Of a stretch of DNA of 64,000 nt, positions 10,119 to 23,400 are shown one piece after another. This DNA comes from Kingdonia uniflora. Its lineage: Eukaryota > Streptophyta > Magnoliopsida > Ranunculales > Circaeasteraceae. The DNA lies in the NCBI GenBank assembly GCA_014058105.1, contig JACGCM010001664.1:682001-746000 (forward strand), read 5' to 3'. The notes under the pieces are model-generated. The model saw nothing but the letters and a program-made list of their open reading frames with translations, ran no database searches and was not told the DNA's origin. Numbering within the stretch: position 1 is the first letter of the stretch; the number at the start of each line of letters is the position of its first letter. The translations under genes and the position numbers were made by a program.

Positions 10119-13100
10119 GAAAATGCTAGTATAGTGATACAAAATGAATTATAATACTCCTGGTTTCAATTATTGACCTGTACAGATTTCAAAACTCTTC
10201 AAAGCTTTATATAGCATTTCTGAGAAACTTGGATATCGATAACTCATTTGAGAGTTTAGATCATTTTTAGGAGTTTATTTTCGGCTGACAACATCTAGGG
10301 TAGTTACCGTATAACTTGCCATACTCTCGGATTAAATTATACCTCTCAGATGCTTTAGATCCAATTTCTGATAAGCAGGGATTTCGGAAAATTATTTGAG
10401 AGGTTAGAAATTTTTAAAAGTTTCTTTTAGTCCGGGATCGCGCTAGTATAGTTACAAAATGAATCACAATATTCTTGGATTCAATTATTGAACGGTATGA
10501 ATTTCAAAACTCTTAGATGCATTTGATCTCATTTCTGATAAACTTGGTTACAATCAACTTATTTACGAGTTTGGATAATATTTAAGAGTTTGTTTTCATC
10601 CGACAGCACACTAGGGTGGTTCCCAAATAACTCGCCATACTCACTGATTGAATTATTAGCAGGAATAGATTTTTCACCTCTTCGTTGCAAATATTAATCG
10701 CAATACTCCTGTTTTCAATTATTAAAATGTACAGGTTTGAAAACTCTCCGAAGCTTTATCGGATTTTTGAGATAGTTCGCTTCCGGCAACTCATTAATGA
10801 GTTTGGTTCATTTTTTAAAGTGTGTTTTCATCCAACAACACACTAAGGTTATTACTAAATTACTCACCAGACTCTCAAATGGAATTATTTACTAGAGTAG
10901 ATTTCGCACCTTTACGTTGCTTTTGATCCCATTTCTGGGTTTCCGACAACACGAATGATAGGTTAGTCATTTTTAAGTGTATTTTCCATCCGAGAACACG
11001 CTAAGATATTTACAATATGATTCGCAATACTCCTGGTTTCAATTATTGATCAGAACGGATTTTAAAACACTCTGAAGCTTTAGATCGCGATTATGAAAAA
11101 CTGGGTTACCAACAACACCTTTGCGAGTTTGGATCATATTTACAAGTTTTTATTCGTCTGATAACATGCTAGGCTAGTTCCCAAATAACTCGCCATACAT
11201 ACGGTTTGAATTAATGACGAGAACGGATTTCGCACCTCTCCGTTGCTTTAAATCCCAATTTTGTGAAGCAGGGCTTCCAAAAACTTGTTTAAGAGGTTGG
11301 GCATTTTTAAGAGTTTATTTCCATCAGGGAACAAGCTAGGATAGTGATACAAAATGAATCGCAATACTCCGGGTTTCAATTATTGTACTGCCCGGATTTC
11401 AAAACTCTTCTATTCTTTTGATAACATTTCTTTGAAACTTGGCTACCAATAACTCATTTGCGAGTTTTAATCATTTTTAAGAATTCCCTTTCGTCCGAGA
11501 ACATGCTTGGGTAATTACCAAAGAACTCGCCAAATTCTAGAATTAAATTATTGAACGGTACGAATTTTGAACCTCTCCGATGCTTTAGATCATATTTTTG
11601 TGATACGGGTCTTCCAGAAACACGTATAAGAGGTTGGACGATTTTAAAAGTTAATTTATGTTCGGGAACACGCTAGTATAGTTACAAAATGAATCATAAT
11701 ATTCCAGGTATCAATTATTGAATGGTACAGATTTTGAAACTCTCAGAAGCTTAAAATCAAATTTCTGGGAAACTTGGCTACTATCAACTCATTTGGGAGT
11801 TTGTATAATTTTAAAAAGTTTTCTTTCATTCGATAGCATGCTAGGGTGGTTCCCAAATCACTCGCCATACTCACGGATTTAATTATTTATAGGAACGGAT
11901 TTCGCACCTCTCCGTTGCTTTAGATCCCATTTCTTTGATGCTGGGCTTCCGTAAACTCTTTTGAGAGGTTGGACGCTTTTAGGAGTTTCCTTTCATTCGA
12001 GAACATGCAAGGATAGTGATACAAAATGAATTGCAATATTTCTTGTTTCAATTATTGACCAGTACAGATTTCGAAACTCTTCTATGCTTTAGATAGCATT
12101 TATGAGAAACTTGGCTTCCGGTAACTCATTTCTGCGATTGAATCATTTTTAAGCATTTCTTTTCTCCCGACAACCCACTAGGGTAGTTACCAAATAATTC
12201 GCCATATTCTTGGATTAAATTATTGACCTGCACACATTTTGCACCTCTCCGACGCTTTAGATCCAATTTCTAAGTAACGGGGCTTGCGGAAACTCGTTTG
12301 AGAGGTTGGAGATTTTAAAAAGATTCTTTCAATCCGGGAACACTCTAGTATAGTTACAAAATGACTCATAATATTCTTTGTTTCAATTATTGAACGGTAA
12401 GGATTTTGAAACTCTCAGAAGCTTTATATCGCATTTTTAAGAAACTTGGCTACCATCAACTCATTTGTGAGTTTGAATCATTTTTAAGATTTTGTTTTTT
12501 TTTTACAGCATGCCAGGGTGGCTCCCAAATAACATGCCAAACTCATGGATTGAATTATTAAAAGGAATAGATTTCACACCTCTCCGTTGCTTTAAATCCA
12601 ATTTCTTTGAAGCAGGGCATCCGAATCTCCTTAGAGGGGCTGGAAATTTTTAAGAGTTTCTTTCCATCTGAGGGCAACTTAGGATAGTGATACAAAGTGA
12701 ATCGCAATAATCCTGGTTTCAATAATTGAATGGTACGGATTTTGAAACTCTTCGTAGCTTTAGATCGCATTTCATAGAAACTTAGTGAACGGCAACTCAT
12801 TAGATAGTTTGAATAATTTTTATGAGTTTATTTTCTTCCAACAACATGCTAGGGTAGTTTCCAAAGAACTCGCATACTCTCGGATTGAATTATTGATAAG
12901 TATGGATTTCAAAACTCTTCGAAGCTTTAAATAGCATTTCTGAGAAACTTTGCTACCGGTAACTCATTTCCATGTATGAAATTTTTTGAAGTGTTTCTTT
13001 TCGTCCCGCAGCACACGAGGATAGTTACCAAATAACTCACCATACTCTCGGATTGAATTATTGACCGGTACGAATTTTTAACCTCTCCGACGCTTTAAAT

Positions 13101-16100
13101 CCAATTTTTAAGAAATGGGGCATCCGGAAACTCGTTTGTGAGGTTGGATCTTTTTAAAAGTTTCTTCCAGTCCGTGAACACGCTAATATAGTTGCAAAAT
13201 GAATCATAATATTCCTTGTTTCAATTATTGAACGGTACAGATTTTAAAAATCTCAGAAGCTTTAGATCGCATTTTTGTGAAACTTGTCTACCATCAACTT
13301 ATTTGTGAGTTTGCATAATTTTTAAGAGTTCATTTTCTTTCGATGCATGACAGGTTGTTACCCAAATAACTTTCCATACTCATGGATTGAATTATTGACA
13401 GGAACGGATTCCGCACCTCTATGTTGCTTTAGATCCCATTTCTTAGATGCAGGGCTTCCAGAAACTCTTTTGAGAGGTTGAACGATTTTAAGAGTTTCTT
13501 TCCATCCGAGAATACGCTTGGTTAGTGATACAAAATGAATCGCAATACTAATGGTTTCAATTATTGACCGGTATGAATTTTGTAACTCTTCGAAGCTTTT
13601 GATAGTATTTCTATGAAACTTGGCTACCAGTAACACATTTCCATGTTTGAATTATTTTTTGGAGTTTATTTTCGTCCGACAACACACTAGGGTTGTTACC
13701 AAAGAACTCGCCATACTCGCGGATTGAATTATTGACCGGTACAAATTTCTAACCTCTTTGATGCTTTAGATCCAATTTCTAAGAAACGGGGCATCTGGAA
13801 AGTCGTTTGAGAGGTTCGACGTTTTTAAAAGTTTCTTTCAGTCCGGGAGCACGCTTGTATAGTTTTAAAATGAATCATGATATACCTGGTTTCAATTAAT
13901 GAACCGTACAGATTTCAAAATTCTCAGATGCTTTAGATCGTATTTCTGAGAAACTTGGCTACCATCAACTCATTTGCGAGTTTATATAATTTTTAAATGT
14001 TTGTTTCCTTTCGAAAGCATGCCCAGGTTGCTCCCAAATAACACGCCTTGCTCACGGAGTTAATTATTAACAGGAATGGATTTGGCACCTCCCCATTACT
14101 TTTTATCCCATTTCTTTGAAAATGGGCATCCGTTAACTCTTTTGAGAGTTTAGGCATTTTAAAGAGTTCCTTTCAATCCGAGAACACCTTAGGATAATGA
14201 TGCAAAATGAATCGCAATACTCCTTGTTTCAATTATAGAATGGTATGGATTTCAAAACTCTTCGAAGCTTTAGGTCGCATTTCATAGAAACATGGCTAAG
14301 GACAATTAATTAGCAAGTTTGGATCATTTTTAAGAGTTTCTTTGCGTCCGACAAAATGTTAGGGTAGTTTCCCAATAACTCACTATACTCTCAGATTAAA
14401 ATATTGACTGGAACAAATTTTGAACCTCTCCGTTGGTTTTGATCCCATTTCATAGAAGCTAGGCTTGTGGGAACTTGTTTAAGAGGTTAGACGATTTTAA
14501 AAGTTTCTTTTACTCCGAAAACACGTTAGGATAGTTACAAAATGAATCGCAATACTCATGGTTTTATTGATTGACTGGCACAGATTTATAAATTTTCAGA
14601 AGCTTTAGATCGTATTTCTGAAAAGCTTTGCTATAGGCAACTCATTTGTGAGTTTATATCAATTTTAAGAGTTTGTTATTGACTAAAAACACGCTAGGGT
14701 TGTTACCAAATAACTCACCATAATCCAAGTTTGAATTATTGATCAGAATGGATTTCGCACCTTTCCATTGCTATCTATCTCAATTCTGAGAATCTAGGCT
14801 TCCGACAATTCATTTGAGAGGTTAGACGTTTTTAAAATTTTCTTTCAGTCCGAGTTGCCGGAAGCCTGGATTCTTTTCGTCCGATACTGAAAGAAACTAG
14901 GCTTCGGGATTAATCCCAATACTCCAGGTTTCCATTCGAGAAATAGGGCAACCGATAACTCATTTGATAGGTTAGATAGTTTAAAAAGTATTTTTCCATT
15001 CGAGAAGATGCTATGATAGCTACAATATGATTCGTAATATTCCAGGTTTCAATTATTGAACGGTACGGATTTCGAAACTATAAGATGCTTTAGATCGCAT
15101 TTTTACAAAACTTTGCTACCATCAACTCATTTGCGAGTTTGGATCATATTTACGAGTTTCTTTTTGTCAGATATCACTCTAGGGTAGTTCCCATATATCT
15201 TGCCATACTCATGGATTGAATTAATGACTGGAACGGATTTCGCACCTCTACGTTGCTTTAGACCCCATTTCAAAGAAGCAGGGCTTTCCGGAAACTCGTT
15301 TGAGAGGCTAGGCATTTTTAAGAGTTTCTTTCCTTCAGAGAACATGGTTGGATAGTGATACAGAATGAATCATAATACTCATGGTTTCAATTATTTACCT
15401 GTATGGATTTCAAAACTCTTCGAAGTTTTAGATTGCATTTCTGAGAAACTTCACAATCGGTTACTAATTTGTGAGTTTAGAACATTTTTTAGAGTTTCTT
15501 TTCGTCCGAAAATGTGCAAGGGAAGTTACAAAAGAACTCGCCATACTTTCGGATTGAGTTATTGATCGCTACGAATTTCAAACATCTCCGATACTTTAGA
15601 TCCAATTTTTTTGAGGAACGAGGCTTATGGAAACTCGTTTGAGATGCTGGACGTTTTTAAAAGTTCTTTCAGTCCGGGAACACGTTAGTATTGTTACCAA
15701 ATGAATCATAATATTCTTGGTTTCAATTATTGAACGGTACAGATTTTGAAACTCTCAGAAGCTTTAGATCGTATTTCAGAGAAACTTGGCTACCATCAAC
15801 TCATTTGTGAGTTTGTATAATTTTAAAGATCGCTTTTATTCTTTCGACACTATGCTAGGGTGGTTCGCAAATAACTCAGCATACTCATGGATTAAATTAT
15901 TTACTAGAATGAATTTCACACCTCTCCGTTGCTTTAGATACCATTTCTTAGATGCAGGGCTGCCGGAAACTCTTTTGAGAGGTTTGATGTTTTTATGATT
16001 TTCTATCAGTCCGAGAACATGCTAGGATAATGATTCAAAATGAATTGTAATACTCCTGGCTTCAATTATTCACCGGTACGGATTTTGAAACTCTTCGAAG

Positions 16101-19100
16101 CTTTAGATAGCATTTCTACGAAACTTTACTGCCGGTAACTCATTTCTATGTTTAAATTATTTTTAAGAGTTTTTTTTCATCCAACAACACACTAGGCTTG
16201 TTAACAAATAACTCGCCACAATCACGGATTTAATTATGGAGCGGCACGAATTTCAAACATCTCCGATGCTTTAAATCCAATTTCTGAAAAACGCGGCTTT
16301 TGGAATCTCGTTTGAGAAGTTGGATGTTTTTAAAAGTTTCTTTTTGTCAGGGAGCACGCTAGTATAGTTACAAAATGAATCATTATTTTCCTGTTTGCAA
16401 TTATTAAACGGTATGGATTGCGAAACTCTTAGAAGCTTTAGATCGCATTTCAGAGAAACTTTGCTACCATCAACTCATTTGCAAGTTTGTATAATTTATA
16501 AGAGTTTGTTTTCATTCGATAGCATGCCTAGGTGGTTCCTAAATAAAGTGCCATACTCACAGATTGAATTGTTTGCAGGATTGGATTTCGTACCTCACTG
16601 TAGCTTTAAATCCAATTTCTTAGAAGCAGGGCATCCGTAAACTCTTTTGAGAGGTTGGGCATTTTTAAGTGTTTCCTTCCATCCGAGAACACCTTAGGAT
16701 AATGATACAAATTGAATTGCAATACTCTTGGTTTCAATTTAGGAATGGTACGGATTTCAAAACTCTTCGAAGCTTTGAATCGCATTTCTTAGAAACTTGC
16801 TTAGCGGCAACTCATTAGCACGTTTGGATCATTTATAAGAAATTATTTTCGTCCGACAACATGTTAGAGTAGTTACTAAATAAATTGCTATACTCTCGGA
16901 TAGAATTATTGACCGGTACAAGTTTCGAACCTCTCCGTTGGATTAGATCCCATTTCGGAGAAGCAAGGCTTCTGACAATTCATTTAAGAGGTTGGACGAT
17001 TTTAAAACTTTCTCTCACTCCGAGAACACGCTAGGGTAGTTACAAAATGAATCGCAATACTCATGGTTTTAATGATTGCCTGGTATGGATTTAGAAACTT
17101 TTAGATGCTTTAAATCGCATTTCTGAAAACAATTTTCATAGGCAACTCATTTGCGAGTTTGTATCAATTTTAAGAGTTTGTTTATGTTTGAAAACCCATA
17201 AGGGTAGTTACTAAATAACTCCCCATTATCCCAGATTGAATTATTGTCCGGTATGGATTTTGCACCTTTCCGTTGCATTAAATCTCAATTCAATGAATCT
17301 AGGCTTCCGGCAATTCGTTTGAAAGGTTGGAAGTTTTTAAAAGTTCTTTCAGTCCGAGAAGACACTAAGATTGTTACAAAATTAATCGCAATACTCCTGG
17401 TTTCAATTTTGAAATTTACGGGGTTCGAAAATTTCAAAGCATTATCGGATATTTGAGAAACTTTTCTTCCGGCAACTCATTTACGAGTTTGGATCATTTT
17501 TAAAAGTTTGTTTTCATCCGACAATACGCTAAGGTTATTACCAAATTAATCGCCAGACTATCGAATTGAATTATTGAATGAAACGAATTTCACACCTCTA
17601 CATTGCTTTAGATCCCATTTCGGAGAAGTAGGGCTTCCGGCAACTCGCTTCATAGATTAGACATTTTTAAAAGTATTTTTCCATCCGAGAACACGCAAAG
17701 ATACTTATAACTTATAATATGATTCGCAATACTCCTGGTTTTAATTCTTGATCGGTACAGATTTTAGAATTCTCTGAAGGTCTTGATCGCGATTATGAAA
17801 AACATGGCTACCAGCAACTTCTTTGCGAATTTGGATCATATTTATGAGTTTCATTTCGTCCGATAACATGCTAGGCTAGTTCCCAATTAACTTGCCATAG
17901 TCACGGATTAAATTAATGACAGGAGCGGATTTCACACCTCTCTGTTGCTTTAGATTCCATTTCCTAGAAGCAAGGCTTCCGGAAACTCGTTTGTGAGGGT
18001 GGGCATTCTTAAGAGTTTCTTTCCATCCGAGATCATGCTAGGATAGTGATTCAAAATAAATCGCAATACTCTAGGTTTCAATTAATGATCTGTATGGATT
18101 ATAAAATTCTTCAAAGATTTAGAAAGCATTTATAAGAAACTAGGCTACCGGTAACTCATTTGTGAGTTTGAATTATTTTTTAGAGATTCTTTTTGTTTGA
18201 CAACATACTAGGGCAGTTCCCAAAGAACTCATCATACTATTGGATTGAATTATTGAACGGTACGAATTTCGAACATCTTCGATGCTCTAGATCTAATTTA
18301 TGTGAAACAGGGCTTCCGGAAACTTGTTTGAGAGGTTGGACGCTTTTAAAAGTTTCTTTCAGTCAAGGAACACGCTATTATAGTTACAAAATGAATCATA
18401 ATATTCCTGGTTTAAATTATATATCGGTACAGATTTTGAAACTCTTAAAAGATTTGGATAACATTTATGAGAAACTTGGCTACCATTAACTCATTTGCGA
18501 GTTTGTATAATTTAAAAGATCGTTTGTTTTCTTTCGACAACATGCCAGGGTGGTTCCCAAATAACTCGCCATACTCACGGATTGAATTATTTAAAGGAAC
18601 AGATTTCACACCTCTCCGTTGCTTTAGATCCCCTTTCTTATATGCAGGGCTATCGAAAACTCCTTTGAGAGGTTGGACATTTTTAAGAGTTTATTATCGT
18701 CTGAGAACACGCTAGGATAGTGATACAAAATGATTTGCAATACTCCTAGTTTTAATTATTCACCGGTACGGATTTTGAAACTCTTCGAAACTTTAGATGG
18801 CATTTCTGTGAAACTTTGCTACCGATAACTCATTTCCATGTTTGAATCATTTTTAAGAGTTTCTTTTCATCCGACAAAACACTAGGGTAGTTACCAAATA
18901 ACCTTCCATACTCTCGGATTGAATTATTGAGATGTATGAATTTTGAACCTCTCCGATGCTTTAGATCCAATTTCTGAAAAACGGGGGTTCCGAAAACTCT
19001 TGAGAGATTGGAAAGTTTTAACAGTCTATTTTAGTTTGGGAAATCACTAGTATAGTTACAAAATGAATCACAATATTCTCAGATTCAATTATTGAACGGT

Positions 19101-20400
19101 ACGGATTTCGAAACTCTTAGAAGCTTTAAATCGCATTTTAGAGAAACTTTGTTACGACCTACTCATTTACGAGTTAGTATAATTTTTAATAGATTGATTT
19201 CTTTTTAAAGCATACCAGGGTGGTTCTCAAATAACTCGCCATACTCACGGATTGAATTATTTGCAGGAACGGATTTTGCACCTCTCCTTTGCTTTAGATC
19301 CCATTTCTTAGATGCAGAGTTACCGAAAATTCCATTGAGAGGTTGGACATTTTTAAGAGCTTCTTTCCATCCGTGAACACCCTTAGATATTAATAAAAAT
19401 TGAATTGTAATTCACCTAGTTTTAATTATTTACCGTTACGGATTTTGAAACTCTTCAAAGCTTTAGATGGCATTTCTGAGAAACTTGGTTACCGGTAACT
19501 CATTTCAATGTTTGAATCATTTTTAAGAGTTTCTTTCCATCCGACAATACACTAGGGTAGTTACCAAATAACTCGATATACTCTCGGATTGAATTATTGA
19601 ACGCTGCGAATTTCGAACCTCAGCGATGCTTTTTTAATCAAATTTTAGAGAAACGGGGATTCTGGAAACTCGTTTGAGAGGTTGGACATTTATAAAAGTA
19701 TCTTTCAGTTTGGGAACACACTAGTATTGTTGCAAAATGAATCATAATATTCCTGGTTACAATTATTGAACAGTACAGATTTTGTAACACTCAGAAGCTT
19801 TAGATCGCATTTCTGAGAAACTTTGCTACCATCAACTCATTTGCAAATTTGCATAATTTTAAAGAGTTTGTTTCTATTGACAGCAAGCCAGGGGTAGTTC
19901 CCAAATAACTCGCCATACTCACGAATTGAATTATTTGTAGGAACGGATTTCGCACCTCTCCATTGCTTTAGATCCCATTTCTTAGATGCAGGGCTTCCGG
20001 AAACTCTTTTGAGAGGCTAGACGTTTTTAAGAGTTTCCTTCCGTACGTGAACACGGTAGGATAGTGATACAAAATGAATTGTAATACTCCAGGTTTGAAT
20101 AATTGACCAGTACGGATTTCGTAACTCTTCCAAGCTTTAGATAGCATTTATGAGAAACTTGGCTACAGGTTACTCATTTCTATGATTGAATAATTTTTAA
20201 GAGTTTCTTTTTGCCCGACAACACTCTAGGGTATCTACTAAATAACTCGCCATACTCTCGGATTAAATTATAGACCGGTATAAATTTTGAACCAGTCCGA
20301 TGCTTTAGATCCAATTTTTGAGAAATGGGGCTTCCGAAAACTCGTTTGAGAGGTTGGACATTTTTATAACTTTCAATCAATCCGAGAATACACTAGTATC
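10119..20400 (+). repeat. Satellite array, ~168-bp monomers, dimeric, with ~672-bp periodicity on the left
   Basis: Head-to-tail monomers of about 168 bp. Type A carries gcaatactcctgg ... gaagctttagatcgcattt ... ttcgtccgacaac; type B carries aactcgccatactc ... ctccgttgctttagatcccattt ... agaggttggacg. They mostly alternate. A private variant (ccatcaac in type A) recurs at 11781, 12453, 13291, 13962, 15119, 15793 and 16467. Several of these spacings are 671-674 bp (four monomers) and the others are longer; from 16.5 kb the rhythm lengthens. No gene is seen; open frames on either strand are chance readings of the repeat. Confidence 0.9.
14852..14915. repeat. Scrambled satellite segment with inverted micro-fragments
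   Basis: gagttgccggaagcct at 14852-14867 is the exact reverse complement of the common type B stretch aggcttccggcaactc. actgaaagaaact at 14886-14898 is the reverse complement of agtttctttcagt. Between them is a forward piece (ttcttttcgtccga). Apart from the short junction filler at 8258-8276, this is the only inverted material I noticed in the array. Confidence 0.7.
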
Positions 20401-23400
20401 ATTACAAAATGAAACACAATATTACCGGTTTCTATTATTAAATAGTACGGATTTCGAAACTCTCAGAAGTAATTGATCGCATTTCTGAGAAACTTGGTTA
20501 CGATCAACTCATTTGTAAGATTGGATAATTTTAAAGAGTTTACTTTCTTCCGACAGCACACCAGGGTGGTTCCCAAATAATTCCTCAAACTCATGGATTG
20601 AATTATTCACAAGAATTGATTTCGTACCTCTTTGTTGCTTTAGATCCTATTTCTTAGAAGCAGGGCTTCAGTAAACTCTTTTGAGAGGTTGGGCATTTTA
20701 AAGAGTTTCTTTCCATCCAACTACACATTTGGATAGTGATTCAAAATGAATCGCAATATTCCAGGTTTCAATTTTTGAATGGTACGGATTTTGGAACACT
20801 TCGAAACTTTAGATCGCATTTCTTAGAAACTTTGCTAATGGCAACTCATTAGCTAGATTGGATCATTTTTAAGAGTTTATATTTCTTCGACAATAAGTTT
20901 GGGTAGTTACAAAAGAACTCGCTATACTCTTGGGTTGAATTATTGACCGGTACGGATTTTGAACCTCTCCATTAGTTAAGATCCAATTTCTGGTAAGCTA
21001 GGCTTCTGGCAACTCATTTCAGAGCTTGGGCAATTTTAAAATTTTCTTTCACTCTAAGAACACGCTAAGATAGTTACAAAATTAATCGCAATACTCAATG
21101 TTTTAATGATTGACTTGGATTGATTTTGAAACTTTCAGAAGTTTTAGATCGTATTTCTAAAAGCCATTGCTATCGGCAACTCACTTGCGAGTTTAAATCA
21201 TTTTTAAGTGTTTATTTTTGTTTGAAAAACGCTAGGGTAGTTACCAAATAACTCGCCATAATCCTGGATTTTATTATTGACCGGTATGAATTTTGCACTT
21301 TTCCGTTACTTTAGATCTCAATTCCGAGAATCTTGGCTTCCGGCAATTTGTTTCAGAGGTTGGACGTTTTTAAAACTTTCTTTCTGCCTAAGAATACGCT
21401 TGGGTTGTAATAAAATTAATCGCAATACTCATGGTTTCAATTATTAAAATGTACGGGTTTCAAAACTCTCCAATGCTTTATCGTATTTTTGAGAAACTAG
21501 GCTACTAGCAACTCATTTACGAGATTAGATCATTTTAAAAAGTTTGTTTTCGTCAAACAACGAGCTAGGGTTATTACCAAATTACTCGCCTGACCCTCGA
21601 ATTGAATTAATGACTGGAACAGATTTTGTACCTCTACGTTCCTTTTGATCCCATTTCTGAGAAGTTGGGCTTCTGGCAACTCAATTGATTGGTTGGACAT
21701 TTTTATGAGAATTTTACCATCCGAGAACATGCTAAGATTCATACAATATGATTCACAATACTCCTGGTTTCATTTATTGATCGGTACAGGTTTTGAAACT
21801 CTCCAAAGCTTGATCGGATTTTTGAGAATCTTGGCTACCGGCTACTCATTTACGAGTTTGGCAATTTTTAAAAGTTTGTATTTGTCCGACAATGTGCTAG
21901 GGTTATTACTAAATTACTTGCCAGACTCTCGAATTTAATTACTGACTGGAACGGATTCGAACTACTATGTTGCTTTAGATCCCATTTCTTTGAAGTTGGG
22001 CTTCCGGCAACTCGTTTGATAGGTTTGACATTGTTAAGAGTATTTTTCCATCCGAGGTCACGCTAAGATACTTACAATATGATTCGTAATAATCCTTGTT
22101 TCAATTATTGATTTGTGCGAATTTCAAAATTATCCGAAACTTTAGATCGCGATTCGGAAAAATTAGGCTACCAGGAACTCCTTTACGAGTTTTGATCATG
22201 CTTACGAGTTTCTCTTCGTACGATAATACGTTAGTCTAGTTCTCAAATAACTCGCCATACTCACGGATTGAATTAATGAATAAAACGGATTTCGCACCTC
22301 CGTTCTTTTAGACCCCATTTCATAGAAGCAGGGCTTCCAGAAACTCTTTTGAGGGACTAGACGTATTAAAGAGTTTATTTCTATTCGAAAAAACGCTAGG
22401 ATTATGATACAAAATGAATTGCAATACTCTTGGTTTCAATTAATGACTGGAACAGATTTCAAAAATATTCGAAACTTAAGATAGCATTTCTGAGAAACGT
22501 GGCTACCGGTAACTCATTTCCATGATTGAATCATTTTTAAGATTTTCTTTTCATCCGACAGCATACTAAGGTAGTTGCCAAATAACTCGCCATACTCTTG
22601 GATTGAATTATAGTCCGGTACGAATTTCCAACCTCTCCAATACTTTAGATCAAATTTCTGAGAAACGGGGCTTCCGGAAACTCGCTTGAGAGATTGGACG
22701 CTTTTAACAGTTTCTTTCAGTCCAGGAACACGCTAGTATAGCTGGAAAATGAATCACAATATTCCTGCTATCAATTATTGAACCGTACGGATTTCGAAAC
22801 TCTCAGAAGCATTAAATCGTATTTTAGTAATATTTGGTTGCGATCAACTCATTTGCGAGTTTAGATAATTTTAAAAAATTTGTCTTCTTCCGTCAACACA
22901 CCAGGGTGGTTCCCAAATAACTCGCCATACTCACGGATTGAATTAGTCACAAGAATGGATTTCGCACCTCTCTGTTGCCTTAGATCCCATTTCTTAGAAG
23001 CAGGGCTTCAGTGAACTCTTTTGAGAGGTTGGGCATTTTAAAGAGTTTCTTTCCATCCGAGAACACCTTTGGATAGTGATTCAAAATGAATCGCAATATT
23101 CCAGGTTTCAATTTTTGAATGGTACAGATTTCGAAACACTTCGAAGCTTTAGATCCTATTTCTTAGAAACTTTGCTAATGGCAACTCATTAGCTAGTTTG
23201 GATTATTTTTAAGAGCTTATATTTCTTTGGCAATAAGTTTGGGTAATTATAAAAGAACTCGCTATAGTCATGGATTGAATTATTGACCGGTACAGATTTT
23301 GAACCTCTCCATTGGTTTAGATCTAATTTCTTGTAAGCTAGGCTTCCAGTAACTCATTATAGAGGTTGGATAATTTTAAAAGTTTTTTTCACTCTGAGAA

